The notes: generated from the letters alone by a model not told the origin. 64,000 nt of DNA from Bauldia sp. (GCA_037200845.1 JBBCGQ010000001.1:1240001-1304000), one strand, 5' to 3'. Positions 51,426 through 62,164 are shown, numbered from the stretch's first letter. A program made the numbers and translations.

Positions 51426-52046
51426 CTACGCGTGACCGGCTTCGCCCGAGAGCCGCCCGAGATCGACACCCATCGTCGATAGCGCCCGCCCGTATTTCGT
51501 CTCGAGGTCCGGATCGAAGATCAGCTCGGGGAGCGCTGGGCAATGCAGCCACCCGTTCGCCTGGATCTCGCTGTCGAGCTGCCCCGGCGACCATCCGGCG
51601 TAGCCGAGCGCCAGCATCGCGCGCTCCGGCCCGTTGCCCGCCGCTATCGCCTTCAGGATCTCCAGCGTCGCCGTCAGCGACACGCGCTCGTCGATCGGCA
51701 GCGTCGAATTCTCGACGTAGTAGTCCGACGAGTGCAGCACGAACCCGCGCCCGGTCTCGACCGGCCCGCCGCGGTGCACCTGCATCCGCCCCGCCGGCCC
51801 CGGCAGGCGTATCTCGGGCCCCTCGGGGATGATGTCGAGCTGCACCAGCAGATCGCGGAACGTGATCTTCTGCGCCAGCTGGTTGATCGTGATGCCCATC
51901 GCGCCCTCAGCCGAATGGGCGCACACGTAGACGACGGTGCGCGCGAACGGCCCCTCGCTGATCGAGGGCATGGCAATGAGGAACTGGCCGTCGAGATAGC
52001 CCCGACCGGACGTGCCTCGCGCACTGACGAGAGGAAGCCTGGCCAT
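51426..52046 (-). CDS. YqgE/AlgH family protein
   Basis: 206 residues, UPF0301. Conserved [37 protein letters not shown], and [21 protein letters not shown]. No catalytic site is known for this family. Intact, in contrast to the frameshifted genes on both sides. Divergent from the DsbD-domain gene. Confidence 0.94.
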   Translation of the reverse strand: MARLPLVSARGTSGRGYLDGQFLIAMPSISEGPFARTVVYVCAHSAEGAMGITINQLAQKITFRDLLVQLDIIPEGPEIRLPGPAGRMQVHRGGPVETGRGFVLHSSDYYVENSTLPIDERVSLTATLEILKAIAAGNGPERAMLALGYAGWSPGQLDSEIQANGWLHCPALPELIFDPDLETKYGRALSTMGVDLGRLSGEAGHA

Positions 52047-52183
52047 TGCCGGAAAAAGCTACCACGCCGGAGTCAAAAGGAAAGTGCGCCGCAGTCGCAG
52101 CGCACGCCGGGAAGCTGCGCGGTCACGAACAAATGAGCCATGGTTGTTGTTCCACCAGCGCCGCTGCCGCTATGTTCCGCGCC

Positions 52184-52995
52184 ATGAAATCCGCCGTCAT
52201 CCTCGCCGCGCTGTTAACGCTGCCCAGCATCGCCGCCCATGCCGCCGTCGGCGACTGGGTCAAGGGCCAGCGCGCCGAGGTGCGGCTGCTCGCCTCCGGC
52301 ATCGGCGCGGACGGCAAGCTCGCCGCCGGCGTCGAGATCGCACTGCCCGACGGCTGGACGACCTACTGGCGCAACCCGGGCGATGCCGGCATCGCGCCGC
52401 TGTTCGATTTCAGGGCGTCGCAGAACGTTGGCGCGACGGAAATCGCCTATCCTGTTCCGACGCGCCAGGATGACGGTGCCGACACGGTGACCAACGTCTA
52501 CGTCGGCAGCGTCGTCTTCCCGGTGTCGATAGCGATCCCCGATCCGTCCCGGCCGATCGATGTCGGCCTCACGCTGCACCTCGGCGTCTGTCAGCAGGTC
52601 TGCGTGCCGGAGGACGTCTCGGTGACGCTCGCCGTTCCGGCCGGCGAAAGGGACGCGGCGGCGGACAAGGAAATCTCCGCCGCCCGAGCCCGCGTTCCCG
52701 GCGCCACGCAGCCCGGCGCATTTGCGCTGGATACCGTGACGCGCAACGGCGGCACCGACCGCGGCCCATCTTCCGCTTCACCGGCACGGTGCCGGATGCG
52801 GAGAACGCCGTCGTTTTCGTCGAAGGTCCGGATGACTGGGCGCCCTACACGCCCGAGTTTGTCCCGGGCGACAAGCCCGCGTGGGATGTCGCGTTCTCCC
52901 GCACCGGCGCCAAGACGCCGATCGCCGGCGCGAAATTCCGGCTGACTATCCAGTCCGGCGCCAAGGCGATAGACCAGACTCTCACCCTCAACTAG
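52184..52995 (+). pseudogene. DsbD-domain periplasmic protein, one frameshift
   Basis: Signal peptide (MKSAVILAALLTLPSIAAHAA) then a DsbD-type N-terminal domain: PDGWTTYWRNPGDAG, DTVTNVYVGSVVFPV and LGVCQQVCVPEDV with a CxxxC pair. The frame breaks near 52755-52767 (one base missing) and continues as PIFRFTGTVPDAENAVVFVEG to TLTLN and TAG at 52995. The span of 812 bases is one short of a 270-residue gene. Predicted to handle periplasmic thiol-disulfide exchange if intact. Confidence 0.82.
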
Positions 52996-53012
52996 CAACA
53001 GGCAGCAGCGAC

Positions 53013-53495
53013 ATGATCAAGGTGGGCGATCGCCTTCCGGAAGGCACGTTCCGGGTAAAGCAGGACGACGACTCGGTGAAGGAAGTGCCGGTCTCCGATC
53101 TCTTCAAGGGCCAGAAGGTGGTGTTCGTCGGCGTCCCCGGCGCCTTCACCTCGACCTGCCACAAGGCGCACATCCCGCAGTTCGTCACCCACGCCGGCGA
53201 GCTGAAAGCCAAGGGCGTCGACCGCATCGTCGTCATGGCCGTCAACGACCATCACGTCATGAAGACCTGGAGCGAGTCGCTCGGCGGCCACGGCAAGATC
53301 GACTTCGTCGCCGACGGCGACGCCGTCTACGCCGGCGCGCTGGGCCTCGCCATCAAGATCCCCGGCATGGGCACCCGCGTCCGCCGGTTCTCGGCGCTGG
53401 TGGAAGACGGCGTCGTCAAGACGCTGAACTTCGAGCCGGACGGCGGCAAGGGCATCCAGACGACGGGCGCGGCGACGATTCTGGGGCAGCTTTAA
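53013..53495 (+). CDS. Peroxiredoxin, Prx5 type
   Basis: 160 residues. Peroxidatic Cys in VPGAFTSTCHKAHIPQF (Cys near 48, PxxxTxxC). Prx5/AhpE-like proteins reduce H2O2 and alkyl hydroperoxides. Sequence is intact and typical in length. It begins 17 bases after the DsbD-domain gene. Confidence 0.95.
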   Translation: MIKVGDRLPEGTFRVKQDDDSVKEVPVSDLFKGQKVVFVGVPGAFTSTCHKAHIPQFVTHAGELKAKGVDRIVVMAVNDHHVMKTWSESLGGHGKIDFVADGDAVYAGALGLAIKIPGMGTRVRRFSALVEDGVVKTLNFEPDGGKGIQTTGAATILGQL

Positions 53496-53507
53496 AATCC
53501 ACTGACT

Positions 53508-53586
53508 GTCGTCCCCGCGAAGGCGGGGACCCAGTACACATTGACCGTTCGTTGCTTACCGGATGCCCGCCTGCCCGGCATGACAG
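53508..53586. repeat. Family A copy after the peroxiredoxin gene
   Basis: Left arm GTCCCCGCGAAGGCGGGGAC with CCAGTA (53508-53536); right side CCGGATGCCCGCCTGCCCGGCATGACAG (53559-53586) is only partly inverted. Directly upstream of the 120-bp MITE-like element. Confidence 0.7.
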
Positions 53587-53620
53587 CAGCGTGTAGTTCA
53601 ACGACGCCATCAGCCCCCCG

Positions 53621-53740
53621 CTGTCATCCTTCGGCGGCGCGCAGCGCCGACCGGAGGACCAGCTTCAGCATATCGCTCCAATAATGATTATGCCGCGATA
53701 GGTCCTCCGGTCGCGGCTCCGCCGCGCCGAAGGATGACAG
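53621..53740. mobile_element. 120-bp MITE-like inverted-repeat element
   Basis: Two 40-base arms (53621-53660 and 53701-53740) are inverted: outer parts CTGTCATCCTTCGGCG and inner parts CGACCGGAGGACC match exactly, with 11 central bases that differ. The 40-base spacer is AT-richer (CCAATAATGATTATGCC). No coding capacity. Lies just 3' of rnhA, so the frameshifted rnhA frame runs into it. Resembles short dispersed repeats of Rhizobiales; mobility is inferred. Confidence 0.65.
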
Positions 53741-54278
53741 TGGTGGGGAGGTGGCGGCGGAGCCGCCATCGCCCGGGCGGCAGCGCGGGTGGCGAGGCCG
53801 ACAGCGGCACAGAGCAGAAGCTACTTCCGCTTCGCCGGCTTGAACGGCGCCATCCCTCGTTTGCCAGCACGTCCGCCCGCTCGTTGCCGTGCGTGCCCGC
53901 ATGCCCTTTCACCCAGTGCCACTTCACGTCATGCTTGGCCGCCAAAGCATCGAGCTTCTGCCACAGGTCGACATTCTTCACCGGCTTACGATCGCTCGTC
54001 TTCCAGCCGTTCCTTTTCCAGCCCGCCACCCAGCCCATGACGCCGCCGCGCACGTATTGCGAGTCGGTGTAGAAATCGACCGCCGTCGGGCCCTTGAGCG
54101 CCGACAGCGCCTCGATCGCCGCGGTCAGCTCCATGCGGTTGTTGGTGGTCAGCGCCTCGCCGCCCTTGAGGTCCTTCTCGTGCCCGTCCCACATCAGCAC
54201 GGCGCCCCAGCCGCCCGGCCCGGGATTGCCCGAGCAGGCGCCGTCGCTCCAGATCTCGACGCGCTTCTTATCGCTCAC
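53688..54278 (-). CDS. rnhA: Ribonuclease HI with frameshifted C-terminus
   Basis: Degrades the RNA strand of RNA-DNA hybrids. Catalytic Asp12, Glu50, Asp72 and Asp136 are all present, plus WVKGHAG. Near 53853-53858 one base is missing: the expected end [10 protein letters not shown] would stop at 53821, but the present frame runs on to 53688 with 53 odd residues, including part of the MITE-like element. The catalytic core is intact, so the product may still work. Overlaps thrB by 4 bases. Confidence 0.9.
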   Translation of the reverse strand: MSDKKRVEIWSDGACSGNPGPGGWGAVLMWDGHEKDLKGGEALTTNNRMELTAAIEALSALKGPTAVDFYTDSQYVRGGVMGWVAGWKRNGWKTSDRKPVKNVDLWQKLDALAAKHDVKWHWVKGHAGTHGNERADVLANEGWRRSSRRSGSSFCSVPLSASPPALPPGRWRLRRHLPTTVILRRGGAATGGPIAA

Positions 54279-55240
54279 GCCGTCAGCCCGTAGGCGCTGG
54301 CGTCCGTCACGCTGCGGTGGAAGCGGAGCTTGCGGTAATATTCGAGCGGATCCTTGGGCACGACCAGCGCGCCCTCGGGCACCTCGAGCCAGTCGTAGAG
54401 CCGCGTCAGCAGGAAGCGCAGCGCCGATCCGCGCGCCAGAAGCGGCAGCGCCGCGATTTCATCGGCGTCGAATTTACGCACCGCCTGATAGCCGCCGAGG
54501 AGCGCCCGCGCCTTGGTCACGTTCAGCGATCCGTCCACCTCGAAGCACCACGCGTTGAGGCAGATCGCGACGTCGTACGCGAGCATGTCGTTGCACGCGA
54601 AATAGAAGTCGATGATCCCCGACAGCTTGCCGGCGAGGAAGAAGACGTTGTCGCGGAAGAGGTCAGCGTGGATCACGCCGCTCGGCAGTCCGCTCGGCCA
54701 ATGCGTCTCGAGGAAGCCGAGTTCGTCGCTGATCTCCGCGCCAAGCCCCATCTGCACGGTATCGGCGCGCCCGGTGCACATCTCGAACAGCGGCCGCCAG
54801 CCTTCGACCGAAAGCGCATTCTTCCGCTTCAGCGCGAATCCGTCGCCGGCAAGATGCAGCCGCGCCAGCGCCTCGCCGACGGCGCCGCAATGCTGCGCGG
54901 TCGGCCGCCGCACGCCGAGCCCGGAAAGAAACGTCACGATCGCGGCCGGCCGTCCGGCAAGCATGCCGAGCGCCATGCCGCTCCTGTCGCGGACGGGCAG
55001 GGGACACGAGATGCCGCGCCCGGCGAGATACTCCATCAGCCCGATGAAGAACGGCAGGTCGGCCGGGTCGACCCGCTTCTCATAGAGCGTGAGGATGAAC
55101 TGCCCCTGCTCGGTCGAGAGAAGATAGTTCGAGTTCTCGACGCCCTCGGCGATCCCCTTCAGCGACAGCACGGCGCCGAGGTCGTACTTCGCCATGAAGG
55201 CGTCGAACGCCTCGTCGGGGATTTCGGTGTAGACGGCCAT
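54275..55240 (-). CDS. thrB: Homoserine kinase, type II (protein-kinase fold)
   Basis: 321 residues. APH/protein-kinase-like ThrB of alphaproteobacteria: [33 protein letters not shown] (catalytic loop) and GIIDFYFA (metal-binding Asp). Makes O-phosphohomoserine, the substrate of ThrC (62165-63571). Its 3' end overlaps rnhA. Divergent from the DMT transporter gene. Confidence 0.96.
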   Translation of the reverse strand: MAVYTEIPDEAFDAFMAKYDLGAVLSLKGIAEGVENSNYLLSTEQGQFILTLYEKRVDPADLPFFIGLMEYLAGRGISCPLPVRDRSGMALGMLAGRPAAIVTFLSGLGVRRPTAQHCGAVGEALARLHLAGDGFALKRKNALSVEGWRPLFEMCTGRADTVQMGLGAEISDELGFLETHWPSGLPSGVIHADLFRDNVFFLAGKLSGIIDFYFACNDMLAYDVAICLNAWCFEVDGSLNVTKARALLGGYQAVRKFDADEIAALPLLARGSALRFLLTRLYDWLEVPEGALVVPKDPLEYYRKLRFHRSVTDASAYGLTA

Positions 55241-55326
55241 TGCCAGGACACTCCGGCGCGTTTGATCCCACGCCGCGCCGTGCTAGGCAACGCCCGTCCA
55301 AACGCCGTCCCCGAAAGTTTGCCGCA

Positions 55327-56220
55327 ATGACCGCCCCCGCATGGGCCTGGGTCGTATTCACGCTCATCGCCGCGACCGCCCAGACCTTCCGCAACGCCAC
55401 CCAGCGCAGCCTGACCGAGACGCTGGGCACCGCCGGCGCGACCCATATCCGCTTCCTGTTCGGCCTGCCGTTCGGGCTGCTGGCGCTGGCGATCGTCGCC
55501 GTGTTCGCCGGGCCGTTGCCGGCGCTGACCATGGCGACCGTGACGTGGACCGCGCTCGGCGCCGTCAGCCAGATCGTTGCCACCGCGCTGATGCTGGCAG
55601 CGATGCGCGAGCGCTCGTTCGTGGTCACCACGGCCTACACCAAGACCGAGCCGGTGCAGGTCGCGCTGTTCGCGGTCGTCTTCCTCGGCGAGCAGGTGAC
55701 GCCGGTGCTTGCCGCCGCGATCCTCGTCGCCACCGCCGGTGTGCTGGCGCTGTCGTGGCCGTCAAAGGCCGGCGGGGAAATCTTCTCGTGGCGCCCGGCG
55801 ATCCTCGGCATCGTCTCGGGCGGCCTGTTCGCGTTCGCCGCGGTCGCGTTCCGCGGCGGCATCGGCGCGCTCAACGCCGACTACATCCCGGCGGCGACCG
55901 TCACGCTCGCGTTGTCGCTGGCAATCCAGACCGTGCTGCTGTCGGCGTGGCTCTGGTTCCGCGATCCGGACGTGCTGCGAGGCGTGCTCCGCGCCTGGCG
56001 CCCATCGCTGCCGGCCGGCTTCCTCGGCGCCTTCGCTTCGGAGATGTGGTTCCTGGCGTTCGCCATCCAGTCGCCGGCGCGCGTCCGCACGCTGGGGCTG
56101 GTCGAGATCCTGATCGCCGGCGCCATCTCGCGCCGCCTGTTCACGCAGAAGCTGAGTGGCCGCGACCTCGCCGGCATGGCGCTGGTCATCGTCGGCATCG
56201 CGTTGCTGTTCGATAGCTGA
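55327..56220 (+). CDS. EamA/DMT family transporter
   Basis: 297 residues, about ten hydrophobic segments in two related halves, typical of EamA-type drug/metabolite transporters. MTAPAWAWVVFTLIAATAQTFRNATQRS opens the protein; a longer reading to 55240 overlaps the thrB start and is rejected. Substrate unknown. Confidence 0.92.
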   Translation: MTAPAWAWVVFTLIAATAQTFRNATQRSLTETLGTAGATHIRFLFGLPFGLLALAIVAVFAGPLPALTMATVTWTALGAVSQIVATALMLAAMRERSFVVTTAYTKTEPVQVALFAVVFLGEQVTPVLAAAILVATAGVLALSWPSKAGGEIFSWRPAILGIVSGGLFAFAAVAFRGGIGALNADYIPAATVTLALSLAIQTVLLSAWLWFRDPDVLRGVLRAWRPSLPAGFLGAFASEMWFLAFAIQSPARVRTLGLVEILIAGAISRRLFTQKLSGRDLAGMALVIVGIALLFDS

Positions 56221-56233
56221 CGCCTGCTCCGCT

Positions 56234-56259
56234 CGTCTCCGCGAAAGCGGGACCCGGGA
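56234..56259. repeat. Family A half repeat between EamA and ispH
   Basis: CGTCTCCGCGAAAGCGGGAC followed by CCGGGA, a single hairpin arm of family A. Lies between convergent EamA and ispH genes. Confidence 0.5.
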
Positions 56260-56277
56260 CGATCCCCACGCGCTGAA

Positions 56278-57240
56278 CTATGCCGCAGTCGGCTCCCGCA
56301 ACGCCCGCGGCAGGTTGAAGGTCACCGACTCCTCGGCGGCGGTGACCGCCTCGACCTTGACGTCGAAGCGCGCCGCAAACGCGTCGATCACTTCCTCGAC
56401 CAGCACCTCCGGCGCCGACGCCCCGGCGGTGATGCCGACGCGCCGGATATTGCCCAGCCGCGTCCAGTCGATCTCCGATGCCCGCTGCACCAGCAGCGAT
56501 ACTGGGCATCCGGCCCGTTCCGCCACTTCGCGCAGCCGCTGCGAGTTGGACGAGTTCGGCGCGCCGATCACGATCATCGCATCGATGCTCGAGGCGATAC
56601 GCTTCACCGCTTCCTGCCGGTTGGTCGTGGCGTAGCAGATGTCTTCCTTGTGCGGCGCCACCATCTCCGGGAAGCGGGCCGACAGGATCGCGACGATCGC
56701 GGCGGTGTCGTCGACCGACAGCGTCGTCTGCGTGATGAACGCCAGTTGCTTCGCCGACTTCGGCTGGAAGGCGCGTGCATCCGCCTCGGTCTCGATCAGC
56801 GTGATCGCGCCCTCCGGCAACTGCCCCATGGTGCCGGCGACCTCCGGATGCCCGGCGTGCCCGATCAGCACGATCTCGCGTCCGCGCTTGAAATGAATCT
56901 CCGCCTCGCGGTGCACCTTGGTGACCAGCGGGCAGGTCGCATCGAGATGGAAGAGATTGCGCAGCCGCGCCTCGTCCGGCACCGCCTTGGCGACGCCGTG
57001 CGCCGAGAAGATCACCGGCTGCGTCGTCTCCGGGATCTCGGCGAGATGCTCGACGAACACCGCGCCCTTCGCCTTCAGCCCATCGACGACATAGCGGTTG
57101 TGCACGATCTCGTGGCGCACATAGACCGGCGCGCCGTATTTCTCGAGCGCCAGCTCGACGATCTGGATGGCGCGGTCGACGCCGGCGCAGAATCCGCGCG
57201 GGCTACAGAGCAGGACGTCGAGATGCGGCTTGGCGGCCAT
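56278..57240 (-). CDS. ispH: 4-hydroxy-3-methylbut-2-enyl diphosphate reductase
   Basis: 320 residues. Last MEP-pathway enzyme, with an Fe-S cluster held by Cys12/Cys18-region ([16 protein letters not shown]), DATCPLV and IGAPNSSNS-adjacent Cys (AERAGCPV). [12 protein letters not shown] and SAHGV are conserved. Start at ATG 57240 ([16 protein letters not shown]); the TTG at 57276 is an alternative. Confidence 0.96.
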   Translation of the reverse strand: MAAKPHLDVLLCSPRGFCAGVDRAIQIVELALEKYGAPVYVRHEIVHNRYVVDGLKAKGAVFVEHLAEIPETTQPVIFSAHGVAKAVPDEARLRNLFHLDATCPLVTKVHREAEIHFKRGREIVLIGHAGHPEVAGTMGQLPEGAITLIETEADARAFQPKSAKQLAFITQTTLSVDDTAAIVAILSARFPEMVAPHKEDICYATTNRQEAVKRIASSIDAMIVIGAPNSSNSQRLREVAERAGCPVSLLVQRASEIDWTRLGNIRRVGITAGASAPEVLVEEVIDAFAARFDVKVEAVTAAEESVTFNLPRALREPTAA

Positions 57241-57278
57241 GGCGGCTGAATTGGGCTCCAGCCCCGTCGCTGTCAAGG

Positions 57279-60182
57279 TTAGGCCCCGATCGCCTCGTCC
57301 TCGTCGACGTCGGCCTTGCGGAAGATCAGGCGGCTGGCCTCGGCCGCCGTCATCGGTTGGCCGTAGAGGAAGCCCTGCACGAACTCGCAGCCGAGCTCGA
57401 GCAGCTCGTCGGCATCCGCCTCCGACTCCGCCCCCTCCGCCACGACGTCCATGCCGAGATCGTGCGCCAGCGTGATGATCGAGCGCAGGATGACGCGGCG
57501 GTCGCCGAGCCCCTGGCCGCGCACGAAGGTCTGGTCGATCTTGATCGTGTCGAACGGGAAGCGCTGCAGGTAGGACAGCGACGAATACCCGGTGCCGAAA
57601 TCGTCGAGTGATAGCCCGGCGCCGAGTTCGCGGACGCGCGACAACACCTGTGCCGCGTATTCCGGATTCTCCATCACCAGGCTTTCGGTCACCTCCAGCT
57701 TCAGCGATCCGCGCTTGAGGTTGGAGCGCACCAGCACGGCCTTCACGTCGTTGATCAGGTCGTGTCGCAGAAGCTGGCGGCTGGAGACGTTGACCGATGC
57801 GAACAGCGACGTGTTGCGCCCGAGGCCCTCCTGCCAGTCGGCGAGCTGCTTCGCTGCGCGATCGAGCACGAACAGGCCGAGCGGGATGATCAGCCCCGTG
57901 CGCTCGGCGAGCGGCACGAAATCCGAGGGCGGGATGCGCCCGAGCTTCGGATGATCCCAGCGCACCAGCGCTTCGAAGCCGGCGATTGTCTTGTCCTCCA
58001 GCCGCACGATGGGCTGGTAGAGCACCTTGATCTCCTCGCGCCCGAGCGCGCGGCGGAGATCCGATTCCAGCGTGGCGAGGTCGCTGCCGTGCTGGCGAAG
58101 GGCAGGGCGGAACGCCTCGATGCGGTCGCCGCCCAGCCGCTTGGCGTGATACGTCCCCATCTCAGCATCGCGGATCACCTCCTCCGGCTCGTTCTGCTTG
58201 CCGTCGTGCATGGCGATGCCGATCGAGGCGGTGAGGAAAATTTCCTTCTCGCCGAGCGTGATCGGCGCGCGCAGCGTCCGGCGCACGGATTCGGCGAAGG
58301 CCGCGATCCGCTCCGGCTGGTTTTCCGAGATGAGCAGGAACGCGAACTGGTCGCCGGAAAGCCGGGCGAGGGTGTCCTGCTGCTTGAGCAGGCGGGCGAG
58401 GCGCCGCGCGATGGTGAGCAGGATCGAATCGCCAACCGCGATGCCGAAGCCGTCGTTCACCTGCTTGAACCGGTCGATGTCGAGAATGAACACCGACGGC
58501 CGCGTCGTGTTCTCGGCGGTGGCGCGCGTGATCGCCGAGCCGAGGCGGTCGAGGAATAGTTGACGGTTGGGCAGGCCGGTGAGGTTGTCGTGCACCGCGT
58601 CGTGCAGCAGCCGCTCCTCGGCGTTCCGCTCCTCGGTCACGTCGAGCAGCGTGCCAACGCAGCGCAGCACCTCGCCGTCGGTGCCGAGCATCGGCCGCGC
58701 GCGGAGATGGAACCAGCGATAGTGCCCGTCCTCGGCGCGCAGGCGGAAGTCCTGCGCGATGCGCCCGCGGCGAAGCTCCACGGCCGTATCCAGCGTCGTC
58801 TTGAAGCGGTCGCGGTCGCCGGGGTGCAGTATCTCCAGCCAGTCGCGCGCCGGTCCCTCCAGCGTCCCGCGCTTGCGGCCCAGCAGATCCTCGGCTTCGG
58901 GGCCGGTGTAGATGCGGTCGCGGGCCACGTCCCAGTCCCAGACCACGTCGCCGGCGCCGGTCAGCGCCAGCGCCTTCCGCTCCGTCTCGCCGAGCGGCCC
59001 GTGCGTGATGACGCCGCCGGCGAAGGCATGCTGCAGCACCGTGAATCCGATGAGGAGCACGATCAGCACCAGCCCGCCGGCAAGCGCCGGCTGCACCACG
59101 TCGTTGGCGAGGCTGCCGGTAACCGTCAGCCACGCCGCGAAGGTCCACACCAGCAGCAGCACCCACGTCGGGATCAGCATGATCGCGCGGTCGTACTTAT
59201 GGGTGGCGAGATAGACGATGACCGCGAAGCCGAGGATGCCCGTCAGGCCGATGGAGAAGCGCGCGATGCCGGCAGCGACCGACGGCTCGATCACGGCGAC
59301 ACCGAGCAGCACGGCAAGCCCGATCAGCCAGCCGATGGTCACGTCGCGATAGCGCACATGCCAGCGGTTGAGGTTGAGGTAGGTGTACGTGAAGATGACC
59401 AGCGACGCGGCGAGGAACACCTCGGCGCCGCCGCGCCACGACTGGTCGGCGCCCGGCGCGATGTTGATGACGCGGTTCCAGAAGCCGAAATCGACGCAGA
59501 GGTAGACGAGCACTGCCCAGGCGAGCGCCGCGGTCGCCGGGAACATGGCGGTGCCGCGCACTACGAACACGATGGTCATGAACAGCGCGAGCAGGCCGCC
59601 GATGCCGAGCACGATGCCGCGATAGAGCGTGTAGCTGTTGACCGAGTCCTTGTAGGCGTCGCTGTCCCAGAGATAGAGCTGCGGCAATTCGGGCGTGCGC
59701 AGTTCCGCGACGAAGGTGACGACCGCGCCGGGGTCGAGCGTGATGCGGAAGACGTCGGCGTCCTGGCTGTCCTGCTTGTCCGGCGCGAAGCCCTGCGAGG
59801 GCGTGATTGCCGCGATGCGCGCCGCGCCGAGGTCGGGCCAGAACAGTCCGGAGCCGGAGAGGCGGAAGTGCGGCGCCACCAGCAGCCGGTCGATCTGCTG
59901 GTCGCCGCCGTTGGTCAGCGCGAACACCGCCCAGTTGGAAGCCCCGCCCGGGTTTTCCCGCGCCCGCACTTCGATGCGCCGCACGATGCCGTCGGAGCCC
60001 GGTGCCGTCGAAATCTGGATGCGGTCGTCCGGCTGGCGGAAGAGCTGCACCGCCTTCGTCAGGTCGAGCGTCTTCCCGTCCAGCGGAACCGATGCCGCCT
60101 CGAGCGCAAAGGCCGGGAGACTCGAGACGCCGAACGCCAGAAGAAGGAGCAGAAAAGCCGCGATCCGACGCGCGAACGACAA
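57279..60182 (-). CDS. Membrane PAS-GGDEF-EAL protein with degenerate GGDEF
   Basis: 967 residues from a TTG at 60182. Signal peptide ([26 protein letters not shown]), a periplasmic 7TMR-DISM-like sensor domain (about 30-200), seven hydrophobic helices (about 215-395), a PAS domain (about 405-525), GGDEF-like and EAL domains. The GGDEF signature reads SGDQF (about 609), so cyclase activity is probably lost. The EAL part is complete: [33 protein letters not shown]. It likely hydrolyses cyclic-di-GMP in response to a periplasmic signal, with the GGDEF domain as a regulatory GTP site. Confidence 0.92.
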   Translation of the reverse strand: MSFARRIAAFLLLLLAFGVSSLPAFALEAASVPLDGKTLDLTKAVQLFRQPDDRIQISTAPGSDGIVRRIEVRARENPGGASNWAVFALTNGGDQQIDRLLVAPHFRLSGSGLFWPDLGAARIAAITPSQGFAPDKQDSQDADVFRITLDPGAVVTFVAELRTPELPQLYLWDSDAYKDSVNSYTLYRGIVLGIGGLLALFMTIVFVVRGTAMFPATAALAWAVLVYLCVDFGFWNRVINIAPGADQSWRGGAEVFLAASLVIFTYTYLNLNRWHVRYRDVTIGWLIGLAVLLGVAVIEPSVAAGIARFSIGLTGILGFAVIVYLATHKYDRAIMLIPTWVLLLVWTFAAWLTVTGSLANDVVQPALAGGLVLIVLLIGFTVLQHAFAGGVITHGPLGETERKALALTGAGDVVWDWDVARDRIYTGPEAEDLLGRKRGTLEGPARDWLEILHPGDRDRFKTTLDTAVELRRGRIAQDFRLRAEDGHYRWFHLRARPMLGTDGEVLRCVGTLLDVTEERNAEERLLHDAVHDNLTGLPNRQLFLDRLGSAITRATAENTTRPSVFILDIDRFKQVNDGFGIAVGDSILLTIARRLARLLKQQDTLARLSGDQFAFLLISENQPERIAAFAESVRRTLRAPITLGEKEIFLTASIGIAMHDGKQNEPEEVIRDAEMGTYHAKRLGGDRIEAFRPALRQHGSDLATLESDLRRALGREEIKVLYQPIVRLEDKTIAGFEALVRWDHPKLGRIPPSDFVPLAERTGLIIPLGLFVLDRAAKQLADWQEGLGRNTSLFASVNVSSRQLLRHDLINDVKAVLVRSNLKRGSLKLEVTESLVMENPEYAAQVLSRVRELGAGLSLDDFGTGYSSLSYLQRFPFDTIKIDQTFVRGQGLGDRRVILRSIITLAHDLGMDVVAEGAESEADADELLELGCEFVQGFLYGQPMTAAEASRLIFRKADVDEDEAIGA

Positions 60183-60187
60183 ACGAT

Positions 60188-60192
60188 CCTCC
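60188..60192 (-). promoter_or_regulatory. Ribosome binding site selecting a TTG start
   Basis: GGAGG on the minus strand lies five bases ahead of the TTG at 60182. No ATG or GTG exists nearby with such a site, and the following residues form the signal peptide, so this fixes the start of the PAS-GGDEF-EAL gene. Confidence 0.7.
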
Positions 60193-60291
60193 GGATCCCT
60201 CGGGCGATTCGAAACTCTACTATGCGGATGGCCGGGGCGCGACAGGGCAATCGTTAGCCATGCAGCAAACCCTGGGGAGAGCGGACGCAGC

Positions 60292-60879
60292 TCAGGTCCG
60301 GGGGTCGTCGCGCACCAGCCCATAAAGCACGTGATCCTGCCAGCGCCCGTCGATGCAGAGGTATTTGCGGGCGTAGCCCTCGCGCTGGAATCCGACCTTT
60401 TCGAGGAGGCGGATGGACGCGGCGTTGTGCGGCAGGCAGGCCGCCTCGACACGGTTAAGATGCAGCGTCTCGAAGGCGAAGTTGACCACCGCGCGCACCG
60501 CCGAGGTCATCAGCCCCTTGCCGGCGTACGGCTTGCCCATCCAGTAGCCGAGCGTCACCGTCTGCGCGACGCCGCGCTGCACTTGGCCCATGGTCAGCCC
60601 GCCGACCAGCGTCTCGCCGTCGGCGGCAAACACGAAAAACGGGTATCCGGTGCCGTTGCGAATCTCGCGCTGGTAGCGCCGGAGCCGCCGGCGGAAGGCG
60701 AGCTTGGTGAGGTCGTCGCTCGGCCACACGGGCTCCCACGGCGCCAGGAACGCGCGGCTCTCCTCCCTGAGCTTCGCCCATTGGGGGAAGTCGGCGATGC
60801 CCGGCGTGCGCAGCACGACGCGGTCGCCGCGCAGCGTCGGGTGCGTGGCGTTGTTGGTGATGGAGCGGAGGAACGCCAT
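60292..60879 (-). CDS. GNAT family N-acetyltransferase (RimJ/RimL type)
   Basis: 195 residues. Acetyl-CoA site [18 protein letters not shown] (Q/RxxGxG/A-like) and C-terminal [29 protein letters not shown] are the RimJ-type hallmarks, so a ribosomal-protein or other N-terminal amine acceptor is plausible. Starts 2 bases after the M16 peptidase stop, so the genes are likely co-transcribed. Confidence 0.93.
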   Translation of the reverse strand: MAFLRSITNNATHPTLRGDRVVLRTPGIADFPQWAKLREESRAFLAPWEPVWPSDDLTKLAFRRRLRRYQREIRNGTGYPFFVFAADGETLVGGLTMGQVQRGVAQTVTLGYWMGKPYAGKGLMTSAVRAVVNFAFETLHLNRVEAACLPHNAASIRLLEKVGFQREGYARKYLCIDGRWQDHVLYGLVRDDPRT

Positions 60880-60881
60880 CG

Positions 60882-62159
60882 CTACACCGTCGCGTGCGCA
60901 CCGAACCGGCGCGCGATCGCGTCATGATCCATCATGCCGCCGAGCGCGCCGACCGCCGCGACCGTCGGGCGCGAGCCGGTAAAGATATCGCCGGCAAGCT
61001 TGCGCACGTCGGCGACGCTGATCGCGTTCACCTTGGCGACGAGTTCCGTGGTCGGGATATGCCGGCCGAACAGCAATATCTGCCGCGCCAGTTGCCCGGC
61101 CCGGCCGGTGGGCGACTCCAGCGTCATCAGCAGGCCGGCGCGGAGCTGCGCCCGCGCCCGGTCGAGTTCCCGCTGGTCGATATCGTGTGCCGCCCGCTCC
61201 AGCTCGCCGAGCATCACCGGCAGCAGCTCGGCGACGTCGTCCGGCCCGGTCGCGGCGTGCACGCCGAACATGCCGGTGTCCGAGAAGCCCCAGTGGAAGG
61301 CGTAGATCGAGTAGCAGAGGCCGCGCTTCTCGCGCACTTCCTGGAACAGGCGCGACGACATCCCGCCGCCGATCACCGCCGCCAGAAGCTGCGCCGTGTA
61401 GTAGGAATCCGCGGTGTACGGCCGGCCTTCGAAGCCGACCATCACCTGCGTTTCCTGCAGATGGTCGCGCGTCTCGCGGAGGTCGCCGCCGCGATAGGTC
61501 GCCTTCGGCGGCTTGGGGCCGGCAAGAGGAGAAAGATCGGCGAGCTTCTCGGTGGCAAGCTTCACCAGCAGGTCGTGATCGACCGCGCCGGCCGCGGCGA
61601 GCACCATGTTCGGCCCGCGATAGTGCCGCCCGAGATATTCGTCGAGCATCGCCGGTCGCGTCGCTTCCACTGTCTCCGGCGTGCCGAGGATCGAGCGCCC
61701 GATCGGCTGGTTGGGGAAGGCGGCTTCGGTGAACAGGTCGTAGACCTTGTCGTCCGGCGTATCCTGCGCCGCGCCGATCTCCTGCACGATGACGTGCTGC
61801 TCGCGCTCCAACTCGCCTGGATCGAAGACCGAGTTGCGCAGGATGTCGGCGAGGATGTCGACCGCCAGGCCGACGTCGTCCTTGAGGATGCGGGCGTAGT
61901 ACGAGGTCGTCTCGACGCTGGTCGCGGCGTTCACCTCGCCGCCGACCGCCTCGATCTCCTCGGCAATCTCGATGGCCGAGCGCTTGCGCGTGCCCTTGAA
62001 GGCCATGTGCTCGAGCAGATGCGAAAGCCCGTGCTCGTTGTCGCGTTCGCCGCGCGATCCGGTGCCGACCCATATCCCGAGCGCGGTGCTCTCCAGATGG
62101 TCCATGGGATGGGAAACGACGCTGAGACCAGAAGGCAGACGCGACAGGCGAACGGTCAT
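60882..62159 (-). CDS. M16 family zinc peptidase (processing-peptidase-like)
   Basis: 425 residues. Inverted zinc motif HLLEH at 47-51 with the distal Glu in ELEREQHVIVQEIGAAQDTPDD. Length and N-terminus (VRLSRLPSGLSVVSHPMDHLESTALGIWVGTGSRGE) match the alphaproteobacterial relatives of mitochondrial processing peptidase beta. It begins 5 bases after thrC, a common Rhizobiales pair. Natural substrate unknown. Confidence 0.95.
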   Translation of the reverse strand: MTVRLSRLPSGLSVVSHPMDHLESTALGIWVGTGSRGERDNEHGLSHLLEHMAFKGTRKRSAIEIAEEIEAVGGEVNAATSVETTSYYARILKDDVGLAVDILADILRNSVFDPGELEREQHVIVQEIGAAQDTPDDKVYDLFTEAAFPNQPIGRSILGTPETVEATRPAMLDEYLGRHYRGPNMVLAAAGAVDHDLLVKLATEKLADLSPLAGPKPPKATYRGGDLRETRDHLQETQVMVGFEGRPYTADSYYTAQLLAAVIGGGMSSRLFQEVREKRGLCYSIYAFHWGFSDTGMFGVHAATGPDDVAELLPVMLGELERAAHDIDQRELDRARAQLRAGLLMTLESPTGRAGQLARQILLFGRHIPTTELVAKVNAISVADVRKLAGDIFTGSRPTVAAVGALGGMMDHDAIARRFGAHATV

Positions 62160-62164
62160 CGGCT

